Assembly: GCA_003117195.1 (NCBI GenBank)
Contig: BDSI01000020.1
Location: 464,146-528,145, forward strand
Direction of reading: 5' to 3'
DNA from: Eudorina sp. 2006-703-Eu-15
Taxonomy: Eukaryota; Chlorophyta; Chlorophyceae; Chlamydomonadales; Volvocaceae
Length of the DNA: 64,000 nt
Position numbers and translations under genes: made by a program. Below the pieces are notes generated by a model that saw nothing but the letters and a program-made list of their open reading frames with translations, was not told where the DNA came from and made no database searches. Below are positions 52,301-63,140 of the stretch, in pieces (the first letter of the stretch is position 1; the number at the start of each line of letters is the position of its first letter).

Positions 52301-55300
52301 GTGCGGCAGCGCTGCGCGGCCCGCCTCGTCGACTTCCTGCAGTACACTCAGACCTCCAACATGGCGGTGGTGGGGGTGAGGCGGCTCAAGGCGGAGGTGG
52401 AGGTGCTGCAGACGTGAGAGCAGTCTCCGCCGGCGGGGAAGGGAAGGGGCGGGGGTGCGGGGGCAGGGGAAATGCGGGGGGGTACAGGACATTGATGGAT
52501 GGATTTGGAGCTGCGCCCGGAGGGGCCGCGGCGGCTTCGGTGACGTGTCTGGTTTCAGACGGTCAGACACCGCATCAGGGGAGTGAGGTGGAGGCCTGCC
52601 AGGTACATGCCGACCTGCGGGGCGGGCCTTCAGGCGGGTGGGCAGTCGATTGGGGGATACGTTCCCCCAAGGTACCGAAAGACCCCAGGTGCCCGCGGCG
52701 CCTTACCCCTACCCTTGCCCTTACCCTTACCCTTGCCTGTCCCTCCTCCAGTGCCCCTTCCGGATTCTCAAGATGGTCTTCCCGCCCGGGCCTTACCCCT
52801 TGCCCTTGCCCAACGAATTCGTAACAAGTCCATCCCATGCCCAGAAGCATACTCGTAGTCCCCTGCCCTTCCCCAACACCTCCCTGCCTCGCTTGCGCCC
52901 ACCTCCCTCTTTTGTCCGTAAAGACAGCGAAACCGCGAAAAGTCACCGCCCTCCGCCCTCCGCCCTCCGCCCTCCGCCCTCCGCCCTCCGCCCTCCCCAC
53001 CGGCCCCCCCTCCCTCCCCCGCAGCGCCTGGCGCAACGCGCTGCTGGTCCGCGGCGTGCAGCGGCAGATCCTGTACAACCAGCTCACCCGGCTGGAGAGG
53101 GAGGTGGTCACCACAAACAAGAGGGCGGAGAGGACGCTGCAGGGCCAGGTGTGTACAAAAAAACTGAGCCGCGAAAGCGAAGTCCAGCGTAACAGGCGAT
53201 GTAGGCGACGGAAATAAATGACCCTGGGACCAGAGTCAGATGTGTGTGTATGTGTTTGTGAGGGGCCCGAGAGGGCAGGCGGGAGGGGAGGGGCCAGCAC
53301 GGGTCCGTCGGCCGCTTCCCGGACGGGGTGGGGCACAGGTGGCGCCTCTCCCGCCACATCCGCAACCCACGCACCACCTAGCCGATTCCCGCCCACGGTC
53401 TAAACCCTAACCGGATTTCTCACAGTATCCGCACCCTCACGACACCCCCCACCGACCCCACCCACCCACCACCCGCCACACACACATCAGTTGATGCGGC
53501 TGGGCAAGTCGGTCAACATCCTGGAACCCGACGGGGCGCTGCTGCCGACCGGTTTCACTTCCGGCCGCTCCTTCCGGGTACTGGGGGGCACCAGCTTCCG
53601 CGGAGGAGGAGGGGTCGGGGCAGCAGTGGGAGCAGGAGGCGGAGGAGGAGGCGGCGGCGGGGCGGCCACGCAGCAGGCGCAGGGGCATGGCCACGATGGC
53701 ACGCCGCCCACCCCGGGGGCCGGGGCGGGGGCGGGGGCGGGGACGGCGCCTGCGGGGGCCGACGGCGGACTCACAGCGCGGGGCATGGCGAGTGTACGAG
53801 CGCAGTACGACAGGTAAGGTGCACGGGTTGGGGAGGTATCGGGAGCTGGGGGCCAGGGTCCGTAACCGTGCTGTGTATCCAACATTGGTACATTACGCAT
53901 GCAGGCTATGGGGATTTCCCCCCCCCCTTTCCCTCCCCCAATGACTTTCACGTGGCCTCGGTGTCCTGATGAACACCAGCTCAGCTCAGGAGGGGAATCC
54001 CTCCCTCCGGACGCGTCGGTGCTCCTCCCGTGCTGACCTCCTGGCTCACGCGTCACGCCCTGACGTACGTGCGCCCGTGTGCGGCAGGTTGCGGCAGCCG
54101 GGTCGCGGTGTGTTGCTTCACGACCTGGGGGTGGAGGAGGACGACGAGCTGCTGCGGGCGCATGTTGAGATGGTGCCGCGGGAGGTGCGGCCGCGAGGGA
54201 GGGGAGGGAGGGTACAGGAAATTGGTAGACATTTCAAACTGCGTCGGGAAGGAGGGAGGGAGGGAAACATCGCAAGGCTGGGCTGGTACATGTACTGCGC
54301 TGCCTGCCAGAGCAAAGAGAGCTGACAGTGTCATCGTGCGAGGAAAGGAGAGGGAGGGCCCTTTGTGACGCACGCGTTGCAAGGTGCGCCTTCGTCACCA
54401 ACGGCCGACCCAACGGGCCCATATCGCGTCGTAGGGGGTGGCCGTTGAACAGAGAAATTTAAGCCGCCGGGGTGGGGTCCTGCTCGAGAATCCGTGTGTG
54501 ACGTTGGAGGAAAGCTGGTGTCACGATCGCTGTCAAGACCGAAGTTCCCTTCTCGCCCCGCTCGCCCCCCTCATCCCGGCCTCCCCACAGGTTCGCGAGC
54601 AGGTGGTGTCCGCCTTTCTGATCGACGCCCGGCGGGAGCACCGCAAGCTGCTGGAGCAGTACAGCAACGAGAAGATGCTGTACCAGGCGCGGAAGCCCAT
54701 CGAGGAGATGAGGCAAAAGATGCTGCGGGACGCGGGTGAGGGGGGCGGAGGGGGGCGGAGGGGGGCGGAGGGGGGCGGAGGGGGGCGGGAGATCAGGGGG
54801 GCGGGGGGCATAGGAAATTGGTAGACATTTTCAAACTGTGCTGCTGCTGCCAGAGCGACGGTTCGGCTGGAAAGAACAGTACAGTACCATAGCTCCCCAG
54901 CGACGACGACGATGTAGGCGTCGGTAGGTGTCGAAACCAAGTAAGACAAATCGGAGACATGTAGGTTGCCTAATGCAAAATTCGGAAAAAGCTGGGGGGG
55001 CGCGGTAAGGGGGAGGCCAGATAGGTCTTGTGCTCAGTGGATGTGTGTGGGTCCAGCCAACCCAACCTAATCCAACCCTACCTAACCAAACGTAATTAAA
55101 CGCAACCAAATGCCGTCAAACCCCGGCCCCCGGCCGCACCGCGCAGGCCTGACCGTGGAGCCCGAGGTGAAACCGCCCGTGATGCCGCACATGCGACTGG
55201 TGTACCCGCGGCCCAAGCTGCGGGAGCTGCTGCGGCGGGCGGTGGAGATCAACGCCGCGCGGTTGGCCGCCGCGGAGGAGCGCCGGCAGCAGGAGGCGGC

Positions 55301-55532
55301 GGAGATGGGGCGCACCAACCACTGGCTGTCCGGGGACCGTCACGGCGGTGGGGTGCTGTGGGCTGACCAGGCGGGGGGCGGCGGGGGCGGGGGCGGCGGG
55401 GCGGGAGGGGACCGCAGCCTGGCGGCCATTCACGGCTCCGTGTCTCGCGGTGCGCTGGCGCGGAGATCGCCCTCGCGCGCCTCCCTGAGGGCGACCTCAC
55501 ACAAGAACATCCGCATGCCGCCGCCGTCGTAG
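46370..55532 (+). CDS. Large coiled-coil/IQ-like protein, family not recognised
   Basis: Function unknown. Exons: 46370-46414 (start tentative), 46503-46591, 47228-47570, 48056-48160, 48437-48535, 48681-49819, 50450-50647, 51280-51340, 51670-51761, 52219-52413, 53025-53148, 53491-53813, 54088-54184, 54591-54735, 55147-55532; all phases agree, giving about 1146 residues. Order: LQSIHEVLSRYQ helix; EKAERAREEQLAALREMTNG helix; Gly/Ala/Ser-rich linker (about 290-600); highly charged helix RRVEKALYAAEVRERAAAID; the block QWTGIVGLCSKLSFLAER then IMEDRRVRAFRAMRKEAAV; IQ-like KIATWYKGILLRRRRQ (about 713-728); helices RQVELVYLIQRLRHLLRPYL and RLEREVVTTNKRAERTLQ; C-terminal YPRPKLRELLRRAVEINAAR. IQ-like motifs bind calmodulin or EF-hand light chains in other proteins. 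A ciliary or cytoskeletal role is only a guess. Confidence 0.78.
48008..48043. repeat. (GCCC)n tract before a splice acceptor
   Basis: GCCC tetranucleotides form the pyrimidine-rich stretch just before the acceptor of exon 48056-48160. Confidence 0.85.
49969..50301. repeat. 12-bp minisatellite, about 28 copies, in an intron
   Basis: The unit GGTCCCACCACC repeats about 28 times without length change. The only variant is GGTCCCACCGCC, seen at four units (50029, 50089, 50113, 50209). It fills the intron between exons 48681-49819 and 50450-50647. Because 12 is divisible by three and the unit has no stop, it reads open in most frames (Val-Pro-Pro-Pro, Gly-Pro-Thr-Thr and others). These long readings are not genes. 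Confidence 0.97.
52935..52995. repeat. GCCCTCC repeat before a splice acceptor
   Basis: Seven-base GCCCTCC units repeat about seven times in the pyrimidine-rich stretch upstream of exon 53025-53148. Confidence 0.85.
54736..54790. repeat. GGGGGCGGAG tandem repeat at an intron start
   Basis: Four to five ten-base G-rich units follow the donor of exon 54591-54735 directly. They run into the dispersed element at 54805. Confidence 0.9.
54805..54945 (+). repeat. Dispersed ~140-bp element, copy in the IQ-like gene
   Basis: Contains AGGAAATTGGTAGAC, CTGCTGCTGCCAGAGC, AACAGTACAGTACC, CCAGCGACGACGACGATG and GTAGGCG, in the same order as the reverse strand of 27570-27715. As there, it lies in an intron in the sense orientation of its host gene. 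Confidence 0.75.
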
Positions 55533-58244
55533 CGGCGAAGGTTGGGAGGTGGGAGGGGGGCCCAGAGGGTCGGCGTCTCTGGGACTTCGAAGGGGCGGCT
55601 GCAGGGGTTGGGGTGCGGCCAGGGCGGGGCTCTGTCAGGGTATGGGATTTTTGGGCGGAGGCACTCCGCGTCGCCGTTTCTTTTCCTCTTGGTCTTTCTT
55701 GGTTTGCACTTGAATTGCCGTGTTTGTTTGTTTGTTTGTTTGTTTGCCGCTGTCAGATGTGGCCTGCACAGGCATCGCGCCCGAGTCCCACGACTGCTGC
55801 CTGCTGCCAGCGGTGGCGTCCGCGGGCGTGGCCACCCCACCCCACCCGTTGTGTTGTTGCCCGCTGGTGCCTGGCGCAGTCAGTTTCCGTTTCCGCATTT
55901 TTTTCTTTTGCGTTTTTGCGCTTGGATCTGTGATCTGGACGGAGGGGGCGGCGCTCCGCCGGGTGATGGTTGCGGGCGGTCTTATCGGACGGAGTCCCGC
56001 AGCTCCCCCTTCCACCCCGCTGTCGCTCTGGCAGCAGCAGCAGCGCCGCATCATCAATATGTCTACCAATATCGTGTGCCACCTTCTTACCCCGGGGGGG
56101 GGGCCGCCTATGCTCAGCGGTCGGAGGCTGGTCTCAGGTCGGGGGTGCTGCCCGCGCGCGCTAGGGTGGAGGCGAGGCTGCGGCTGAGGGAGGGGGATTG
56201 ATTGTAGGCGTTGTGTCGCTTATTTCTTAGGTGGTACATAGTTGTTGGTGAATGTGTGTGGGCGGGTGATTGGTTGGTCTGTTGTTGTTATTTGTGGTGG
56301 TGGTGGTGGCGGTGGTGGTGGATGAACCGATTCGCAGTGCTCGGCATCCTGTGGGCCTTATGGCCGTCATCCGTGTAGGGGTGGTGCGGTCTCGGGTTGG
56401 TGGGGTGCATATACGGCAGTGCTGGTGGGTAGCGGTTCCTCCCACACGCCCAAACATGGGCACACTCATCGTTGACCGCCGTTGCGCTCTCTTCGCCGCC
56501 CCACCCAGTTGCTGTTGCAACCGAGTTGTACAAGGAGAACTGAACGCGTGATGTCAACCCGCGGAGGTTGGCAAGAGGAGAGAACCAACAGACCGGTGGG
56601 GGAGAGGGACGCCCCCGCACCGGTGGTAGGGTGGGTGGGTAATGGGGGTGAGGGGGGTTGCTGGGGGCGCTGCCGGAGCTCGGCTGTGCGGGGGTTCCCT
56701 CACCTCGTGTGGATTTTGGGAGCCGCCGTCCTGGTGGTGCTGGCGGGATCCCCTTCATTGCCGAATGCCGGGCGGGGGGAAGCTGAGCTGGGCCGGCGGA
56801 GCACGCAGGCGGCGTGGCTCCTCACGCCGCATGACCCACCCGCTCGCACCGCAAACCGTCCGCTGGATAGTGAGTGCGGGTATGACGTGGCACTATGAAT
56901 GGAATATTCGAGGAGGTAGTTGGGATTTAGACGATTGGCTGGAAGTTCCTACAATGGAGTAGAGGTGGTTAGACGGTGAGTGATGGGCGGCACATGGGGG
57001 GAGAGCGGGGGAGTGAAAGGGGGGAGGAAAGAGAGCGCCAGGGTGGCGACCCACGTCTTCCAGGGAGGGACCTCCTGCGCGCGGGTGGTTGGTCGGACGG
57101 TGTAGAGGGAACCGCAGCGCTGCCAGTTCCCCGCAGCAGTGCTGTGTGCCGTCGTCGATGTGCGCTTGTGCCCCTGCCTTGCACTGGGGCTGAAGGGTGC
57201 TGAACCGCACTGCACGGGCGCGAATGCACGTTGGCCCTTGCGGGACAGATAGTAGCTGTGAGGGCGGTGGACGCCCCCGGGGACCTCGTTGGCCACTGCG
57301 CTCCCGACCCTAGCTAGGTGTAGGGGGCCATCGACACCCTGCGATGAGCATGATGTGCGCTGTCGGCACTTGCTTGGAGGCCCTGGGCGCCTGCGGATGC
57401 GGTAGATGCGCTTCACCTGCCGGCCCGTGCTCCGCTCCCCTCTCCGCCATGTACGGCGGCACAATTACAGCCTGTAAAGGCGTGCTGGTCCCGTGAGGGC
57501 CTTACATAATGAGGTGATGATTGCAACCGTTACCGTGGTAGGTGGGCTCTGGTAGACTCTTAGTGCCGACAGGGCAACCCAACGGGCGCAGATAGCTTCG
57601 TAGGCGCCTCGTATAGGTTATGATGGTGATAACCATGCACCTGGAGGCGGCCTTTCCCGTTTGCTTTCTCAGCGACAGCGCCAGGCAAGCGGGACAGGGT
57701 GCAGCTGCGTCGTGAGATCACCGGGGGACATCAAGCGCCGTACAAGGTACAACCCAAGTGCAGTGCGCTGCAGTTACGAGCCGGTCGTCGACCGTATGGC
57801 GGATCGCGTTCCTCTTCCCCACCGCCTGGGCGTTGCAAACAACTTGTGTTTTCGCCTGGACTTGGCGCGCAGCATACGCCCTCGCCCTCCCCAGTCCCGC
57901 ATGCCACCGTACAGGTCGTTCGTCGGTGCGCGCCACAATGGCGCGAAAGCTGATGTCGACGGCTGCCGGTCAATAAGTTGTGAAGCGCTCAAAACCGGAG
58001 TTGTTATTTTTAAGAATATTGCTGTGAGCTTGCCCCCAAAGATGGTATTAAAGGATTTCTGGCGCAGATGTAAAATTGTAGGACGTCTGGTTGCTCCAGA
58101 ACCATCTGCCAGGCCCTGCCTCTAGAAGGCCCAGATCATCTGCATAACACATTAATAATAGCGTGCGAAATCAGTGCCGAGAAGCTTTCGACCCACAACG
58201 TTTAGTTTCCGCAGGACACTAAACCTTGCTCTGACACAACCCCA
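55533..58244. other. Intergenic region, 3' flank and upstream region
   Basis: Holds the 3' UTR of the IQ-like gene and the promoter of the next plus-strand gene. The first plus-strand TGTAA after the stop is near 57472. A fragment of the ~140-bp dispersed element is at 56028-56085, GT-rich simple sequence at about 56240-56320, and a ~65-bp repeat shared with 63367 at 57537-57610. A plus-strand ORF at 57661-58125 is open for 154 codons but matches nothing I know. Confidence 0.6.
57537..57610 (+). repeat. Dispersed repeat, copy 1
   Basis: Shares AGACTCTTAG, CAGGGC, CCAACGGGC and AGATAGCTTCGT, in order, with 63367-63437. Copy 2 lies just upstream of a non-LTR retrotransposon protein fragment, so the family may be a retrotransposon end. 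Confidence 0.65.
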
Positions 58245-61200
58245 ATGTCGCTAGTCACACCGATTGTCTCAAGCTTTCGACCACAGATCTCTTCAAAGCG
58301 CAATGTCGGCAGAAATCCTTGCGGTTTATTCCGATGCAACAATCCATCGCAGGCGTCCGGGATGGCCCGGGCACCTGCGGGAAGATTGCGTGCGAGTCAA
58401 GCGTCAGGAGGTGCGCGCCGGAAATCTTTATTAAACTCTTGATAATTGCTTTAATAGGTTTATGTGTCAGCAGCTGTCGGTCGTGTGTTTCGAATGCCGT
58501 TCCACGTGGCGTCCATGTCCGCCAGGGTACGGACCCAGCGTCACATCACAGAAGCGGGAAGCCCAGCTGAACGTGCTGCGCCAGGAGCTGAAGAAACTGG
58601 AGGACGAGCGTGACGAGGCTGTCCGAACGGGTGAGAGCCGGAGCAGAGGACGCGGGGACAAGTTTGCGGCCTCGGAAGCCAGGGTGTAGCCACGCGCGCG
58701 TGGCGCCCAGTTCGGGCACCATTCGGGCTGCCAAAGCAAGCGGCATGCATCACCTCAACGAAACATGGGAATACTCATGGCGCTGATTAGTGTTTCCGGG
58801 CAATGTTCGCCAATTGGCCGGTCAGGGGGCGATCCATGACGCACTGCCCCCGACACCCACTCGCAGCCGAGTCCAGTGCCAAGACCTGCGTGCGGCTCAC
58901 CGACATGAGCAGGCTGCTCGAGGTGGGTGTGTTCGAAGGCAGGCGGGGCAGGGCAGGGCAGGGGCGTGACATGCAAGGGGCATACCTAAGCCCGGAAATG
59001 CCCGTATGTCAATAAACCGCCCCCAAGTAGAAGGATACATTTGTGTGTTCTTCGGCAGGCAGAACAGGAGTGCGTGACATGCAAGGGGCCGAATAATGCC
59101 CAAAAGTGCGTTTGTGTGGGCGTGCGTGTGTGTATGGGGCGCGGGCTGCTGTGGGGGTGCTACACCTTCAGCACTGCGACCTGCCCAGTGCACCTGAACA
59201 CGCGCCCTCACCGGATGCTGTCGCCTGAGTGGGGACCAGTCTGAATATGTGTACCAAATATTTATTCCTATACCTCGCCGGCCCCTCGCACCCTTCGGCT
59301 TCGTCGCGGAAAGACCTGTCTCCTCGACGCACAGGGTGCTCCGGCCAGCACCGCCTGCGCCTCCACCCCCGGGTTCCCTAGTGCCCCGCCCAGGTCGGCA
59401 CGCACGCTGACCGCATCCCTGACCGCATCCCTGGCCGCATCCCTGGCCGCATCCCTGGCCGCATCCCTGGCCGCATCCCTGGCCGCATCCCTGAACCCCC
59501 TCTGACCCCCTCTGACCCCCTCGGACCCCCCTGTCTGCCCACCTCCCCTCAGGACCTGGCGCTGGAGAAGGTCAAGGCGGGGGATGAGGCGGGAGCCAAG
59601 CTGGTGCTGCAGGTGGGGGCGAGGGGGGGTCTTGGGGCCCGCGGGGCCGGGCGGTCCAGGGAGGGTTAACAGGGGCCTTGTGACGCCGATGGCGGATGGC
59701 TCTGACCGCGACTGACCACGTCTGGCTAGGACTCTCGTGCGCCAACGCATACCGTCACGGATGCACCATAATACGCCGGAGATGTACCACATGGTGTCTG
59801 GTGTGGTTGGGCGCAGCTGGCGGTGATGCATGTTCCTAGGCCACCCGAAGCAGTGGGCCCGCTCGGACCCCCCTGACGCATTCACGCAATGTCTGCCGTA
59901 CTCATCCCGCGCCGTACTCCCTTCTCCCTCTCCCTCCACTCTCCAGGAGAAGAACTCGCTGAAGGAGATCATCGAGAAGAGCAACTCCAAGGCGCAGGCC
60001 AATTTCGCACTCGCGGGTGGGGCGGGAGGGAGGGGGAGGGGGAGGGGGGCCGGGGCCAAAAATAAAACAGCCCAGACACACCCAGCCCGGGAGGGTTTCA
60101 TTTTTTAACACACCCAGCCCGGGATCGGGGGCGACTGGGCGGAGGAGCCCGGGGGCCGAGGGGGCTGTCGTGGGGCTTGGAGGGTTAGGCGGACCCTGGA
60201 GGAGGCCCGGCAGGTGCGTCGTGGGGAGCCAACGGATGGCCCGGCACTGCACTGCACTGCAATGCGCAGCCGGGTGGCGGGTGCGGTGGGTCCTGGCTGG
60301 GTGACCGCGGCGCGCGGCGGTCCCCGCTGTCAGGGCACCCTAAACCGACTCGCCACGTCACCGGCCCTAACCCCCACCCCTTGGGCCCGATCCCCCTTGA
60401 GCCTGACCCAGTGGACGACCAGCAAACACATCGTACGACCGTATGCGCGAAGCTCGGGCGCGTCGATCAAGGCTCCTCCGTCGCCTGCGCATCCCCCGGG
60501 GTGGCGGATGGGCGCCGTCCACCTTCACTTCGCTTTCACCCCCACCTGCTCTAGGGCCCCGCCTTCGCCCTGTCCTAGGCCTCATCCGTCTCTCTCCATG
60601 TACACACATACACATGTGCATACCCGTACACGGTGCAACACCCGCCGATCTGGCCCTGACCCCCAGGGAAGCTGGCGACCCTCATTGGTGACAAACACAA
60701 CGAGCTCCTTGCCGTACTGGGAAGCTCGGGGACAGCAGCGGCCAGCGGAAGCGCCGCCGCGCCTGGGTCGTACACCCCCGGCCCATGGGACTCCGCTGCC
60801 GGCAGCTGGCCGCCGGAGCAGCCATCCACGTCAGCGAGCCCATCGTACGGCAGCAGCACCGTCACAGGTGGCGGCGGCGGCAGCTACCAGCTACCTTGGG
60901 AGCGGTCCCTGGCGGAGGCGCGGCAGCGGGTCCGGCAGGTAGGGTTTACCCTCTGGTGGGAGAGGGCGGGGGAGGGGGCGGCGGAAGGTGGGGAGGGCAC
61001 ACTGTCAGACGGATGCGCAAAGGGGAGTAGGTTGGGGGTTGGGGTACCGGGCAGAGACACGGTGTACAGCTCCAGGGTAGTGGGGCCCGGTCGCGGGGGG
61101 TGGGCGGTGGGCGGGGCACGGTGGGGAGCGCCTGGTAGAGGCTGGCAGTGTGCAGCGCATGCCGGGAAACACTGGGGCGGGGGGGGCGCGGTGACCTGAG

Positions 61201-62230
61201 CGGGACGGTGCTGCTGCCTCCTCTGCTTGCACGACCCCCAGGCGCACGCGGTGCGCGAACGCCGTTGGCACCTAACCCGCCAACCCAACCCAACCCAACC
61301 TCGAAGGACACGCATTCCATCAGAGGCCCCTAAGCACATCCCCCAGGGGGCGTTCGGGGGTTGCTTTCCGCGTCCATCTCCGGCGCGTGCACATGGGCGC
61401 CCGATTGATTACACTGCCGTACACGTTCCTGGACCCCCCGCTGTCCCGCTGCCCCCCTGTGCTGTGCTGTGCTGTGCTGTGCTGTGCTGTGCGCAGGCGG
61501 AGGCGGAGGCCCAGCGGATGGGGCGGCTGGCGGCCCTGAGTGCGGAGGACAGCATCGCGGCGGCCCGGGAGCGGCTGAGGGCGCAGAGGGATGCGGCGGC
61601 GTCTCGGTCCAGTGAGGACGTCCTGCAGGTGGGTGGCAGGGAGAGCCAGGGGGTGTGCTGGGGCGGGGCCGGGCAAGGAAGTGGCCTCATTCGCCCGGGG
61701 AGAGTGGACAGGAAGGGCGGAAGGGGAAGTCGCCGGCCAGGGCCGTTTGCCCCCTGCTGGGGGTCTGGTCTCTGTCTTGATTGAGGTAAGGAAAAGGCGG
61801 GGCGCTGTGTCGGGGTTGCGACGAGTCTGTTTCAGCCGCTCGTGCGGTGTGGACTCCACGTGGCCCTCTCCGGCCTGACCTGATCCATTCGGATTTGCCA
61901 TGCCCGTCTCCCGTACCTACCCCACCCCACCCTCCCGCTTCTCTTTGCAACCCTACCGTGTACCCACCCGTCCCGACCCCCCCCACACTCCTCGCCCCAA
62001 CGCCCCCGACCCTCAACCGACCCCCAACCGACACCGGGGCGCAGGCCCGCGAGCGACTCCGCCGCACCGCCGAGGAGTCCATCGCGGAGGCGAGGGAGCG
62101 GCTGAGGGCCCAGGACGCGCAGATCCTCGAGTACTGCCGCCGCATCGTGGCGCGCTACCGGCGGGGAGAGTACGTGTCGGAGGACGAGCTGGAGTTCGCA
62201 TTCGACCAGCTGGAGAAGCGGCTCTTGTGA
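58245..62230 (+). CDS. Coiled-coil protein with transit-peptide-like N-terminus
   Basis: Function unknown. Eight exons join in phase: 58245-58410, 58526-58630, 58867-58922, 59553-59612, 59947-60016, 60667-60938, 61497-61628, 62045-62230; 348 residues. The first 55 residues are Ser/Arg-rich with almost no acidic residues (MSLVTPIVSSFRPQISSKRN), typical of plastid import signals. Then come helices KREAQLNVLRQELKKLEDER and EKVKAGDEAGAKLVLQEKNS, as in some plant plastid coiled-coil proteins I cannot name with certainty. A Ser/Gly/Pro-rich linker follows (about 165-225). The last two exons repeat one unit: EDSIAAARERLRAQ and EESIAEARERLRAQ. The end is EYVSEDELEFAFDQLEKRLL. The first exon is inferred from phase and composition only. 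A TGTAA lies about 450 bases after the stop. Confidence 0.8.
59409..59492. repeat. 12-bp tandem repeat, 7 copies, in an intron
   Basis: Seven units of GACCGCATCCCT/GGCCGCATCCCT lie in the intron before exon 59553-59612 of the coiled-coil gene. Confidence 0.92.
61456..61492. repeat. (GTGCT)n tract at a splice acceptor
   Basis: About seven GTGCT units lead directly into the CGCAG acceptor of exon 61497-61628. Confidence 0.9.
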
Positions 62231-63140
62231 TGACAGAGGGTGGGGGGTCGCCCGGGTTGTTTTGGAGGTGCGGAGGTGTGGAGGTTCGGGAGGAGGGGAG
62301 GGGCGCGGGTTTAGGGAAGGAGGGGCGGCGGGCAGGTTGGGCGCCGAGCGACCGCTTCGGTGGGTTGGTAAGGTTGGGGGTGGAGTACAGAAGTTGGAGA
62401 AGTTTGCCTGGACGGGTTATCTTTGCCGCTGGCGAAGGCTGCTTGTTTCTCGGTTTTCGGTTGCTATGTAGGTGGCGTGGCGCTCTGTACGGGGGTTGGC
62501 AGGCAGCAGTGTGGGTGCGGGCGCAGTTCCTCCCAGTTCCTCCGCTAGGGGAAGGAAGGAGTTACAGCCCTCCAGGGAAACTCCGGTCCGCTGACTCTCG
62601 GCCGGGATTAGTGGGGGGGTGTAAGGCCTGGATCGCAGCCGTGGCGAGGTGTACGGCAGACTACTGTGCGCATACCGTATATATGTAAAACGCCGTCCGG
62701 CCAGTCCCCCGGGGTGTCCTGGGCGGGATGAGGGTGGGATGAGAGTGAACCTCGCTGTGGACGAGGGGCCGAGATAGAGTTGCTGTTGCCGCATCACGGC
62801 ACCACCTGGCGGCGCCCCTCCACCCCCGGCGGGATGCCCCAGCTGCCAGGGCGTCGAGGGCGGATGGCGAGTGCTCGGTTGTGATGCACAAACGATGGTC
62901 ACGTGCCCTAGCTAGGAGCGCCCGTGCGCGCCGGGTGCGTGTCACGATAAACAACCCCACCGCTTCTCCCCCTCCATGAACGAGCCCTGAGGTGCATCTT
63001 TTAGACAATCGGGTCGGGGATCTGCGCACTTGGCTAGAGAGGTGTGTTCGCGGGGAGAGGGTCAGCGGGGCCCTGCGGGGCCTTCAGTGTTGCGGCTTCT
63101 CTCGTTATTTGAATATGACGTCTGCTGGCGCGGTTTGCAG
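62231..63140. other. 3' flank of the coiled-coil gene
   Basis: Contains the 3' UTR with a TGTAA at 62684-62688. No further gene is seen before the candidate exon at 63141. Confidence 0.6.
62684..62688 (+). terminator. TGTAA polyadenylation signal of the coiled-coil gene
   Basis: TGTAA about 450 bases after the stop at 62230, a usual spacing for volvocalean 3' UTRs. Confidence 0.55.

Noticed and set aside
52559..52582. A possible 24-base microexon (RSDTASG) in the IQ-like gene
   Set aside because: It keeps phase, but the exon ending at 52413 joins 53025 directly in phase and gives a continuous helix, so it is not needed.
57661..58125. 154-codon plus-strand ORF upstream of the coiled-coil gene
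   Set aside because: No family motif, mixed codon use, no splice structure, and a competing open frame on the other strand.
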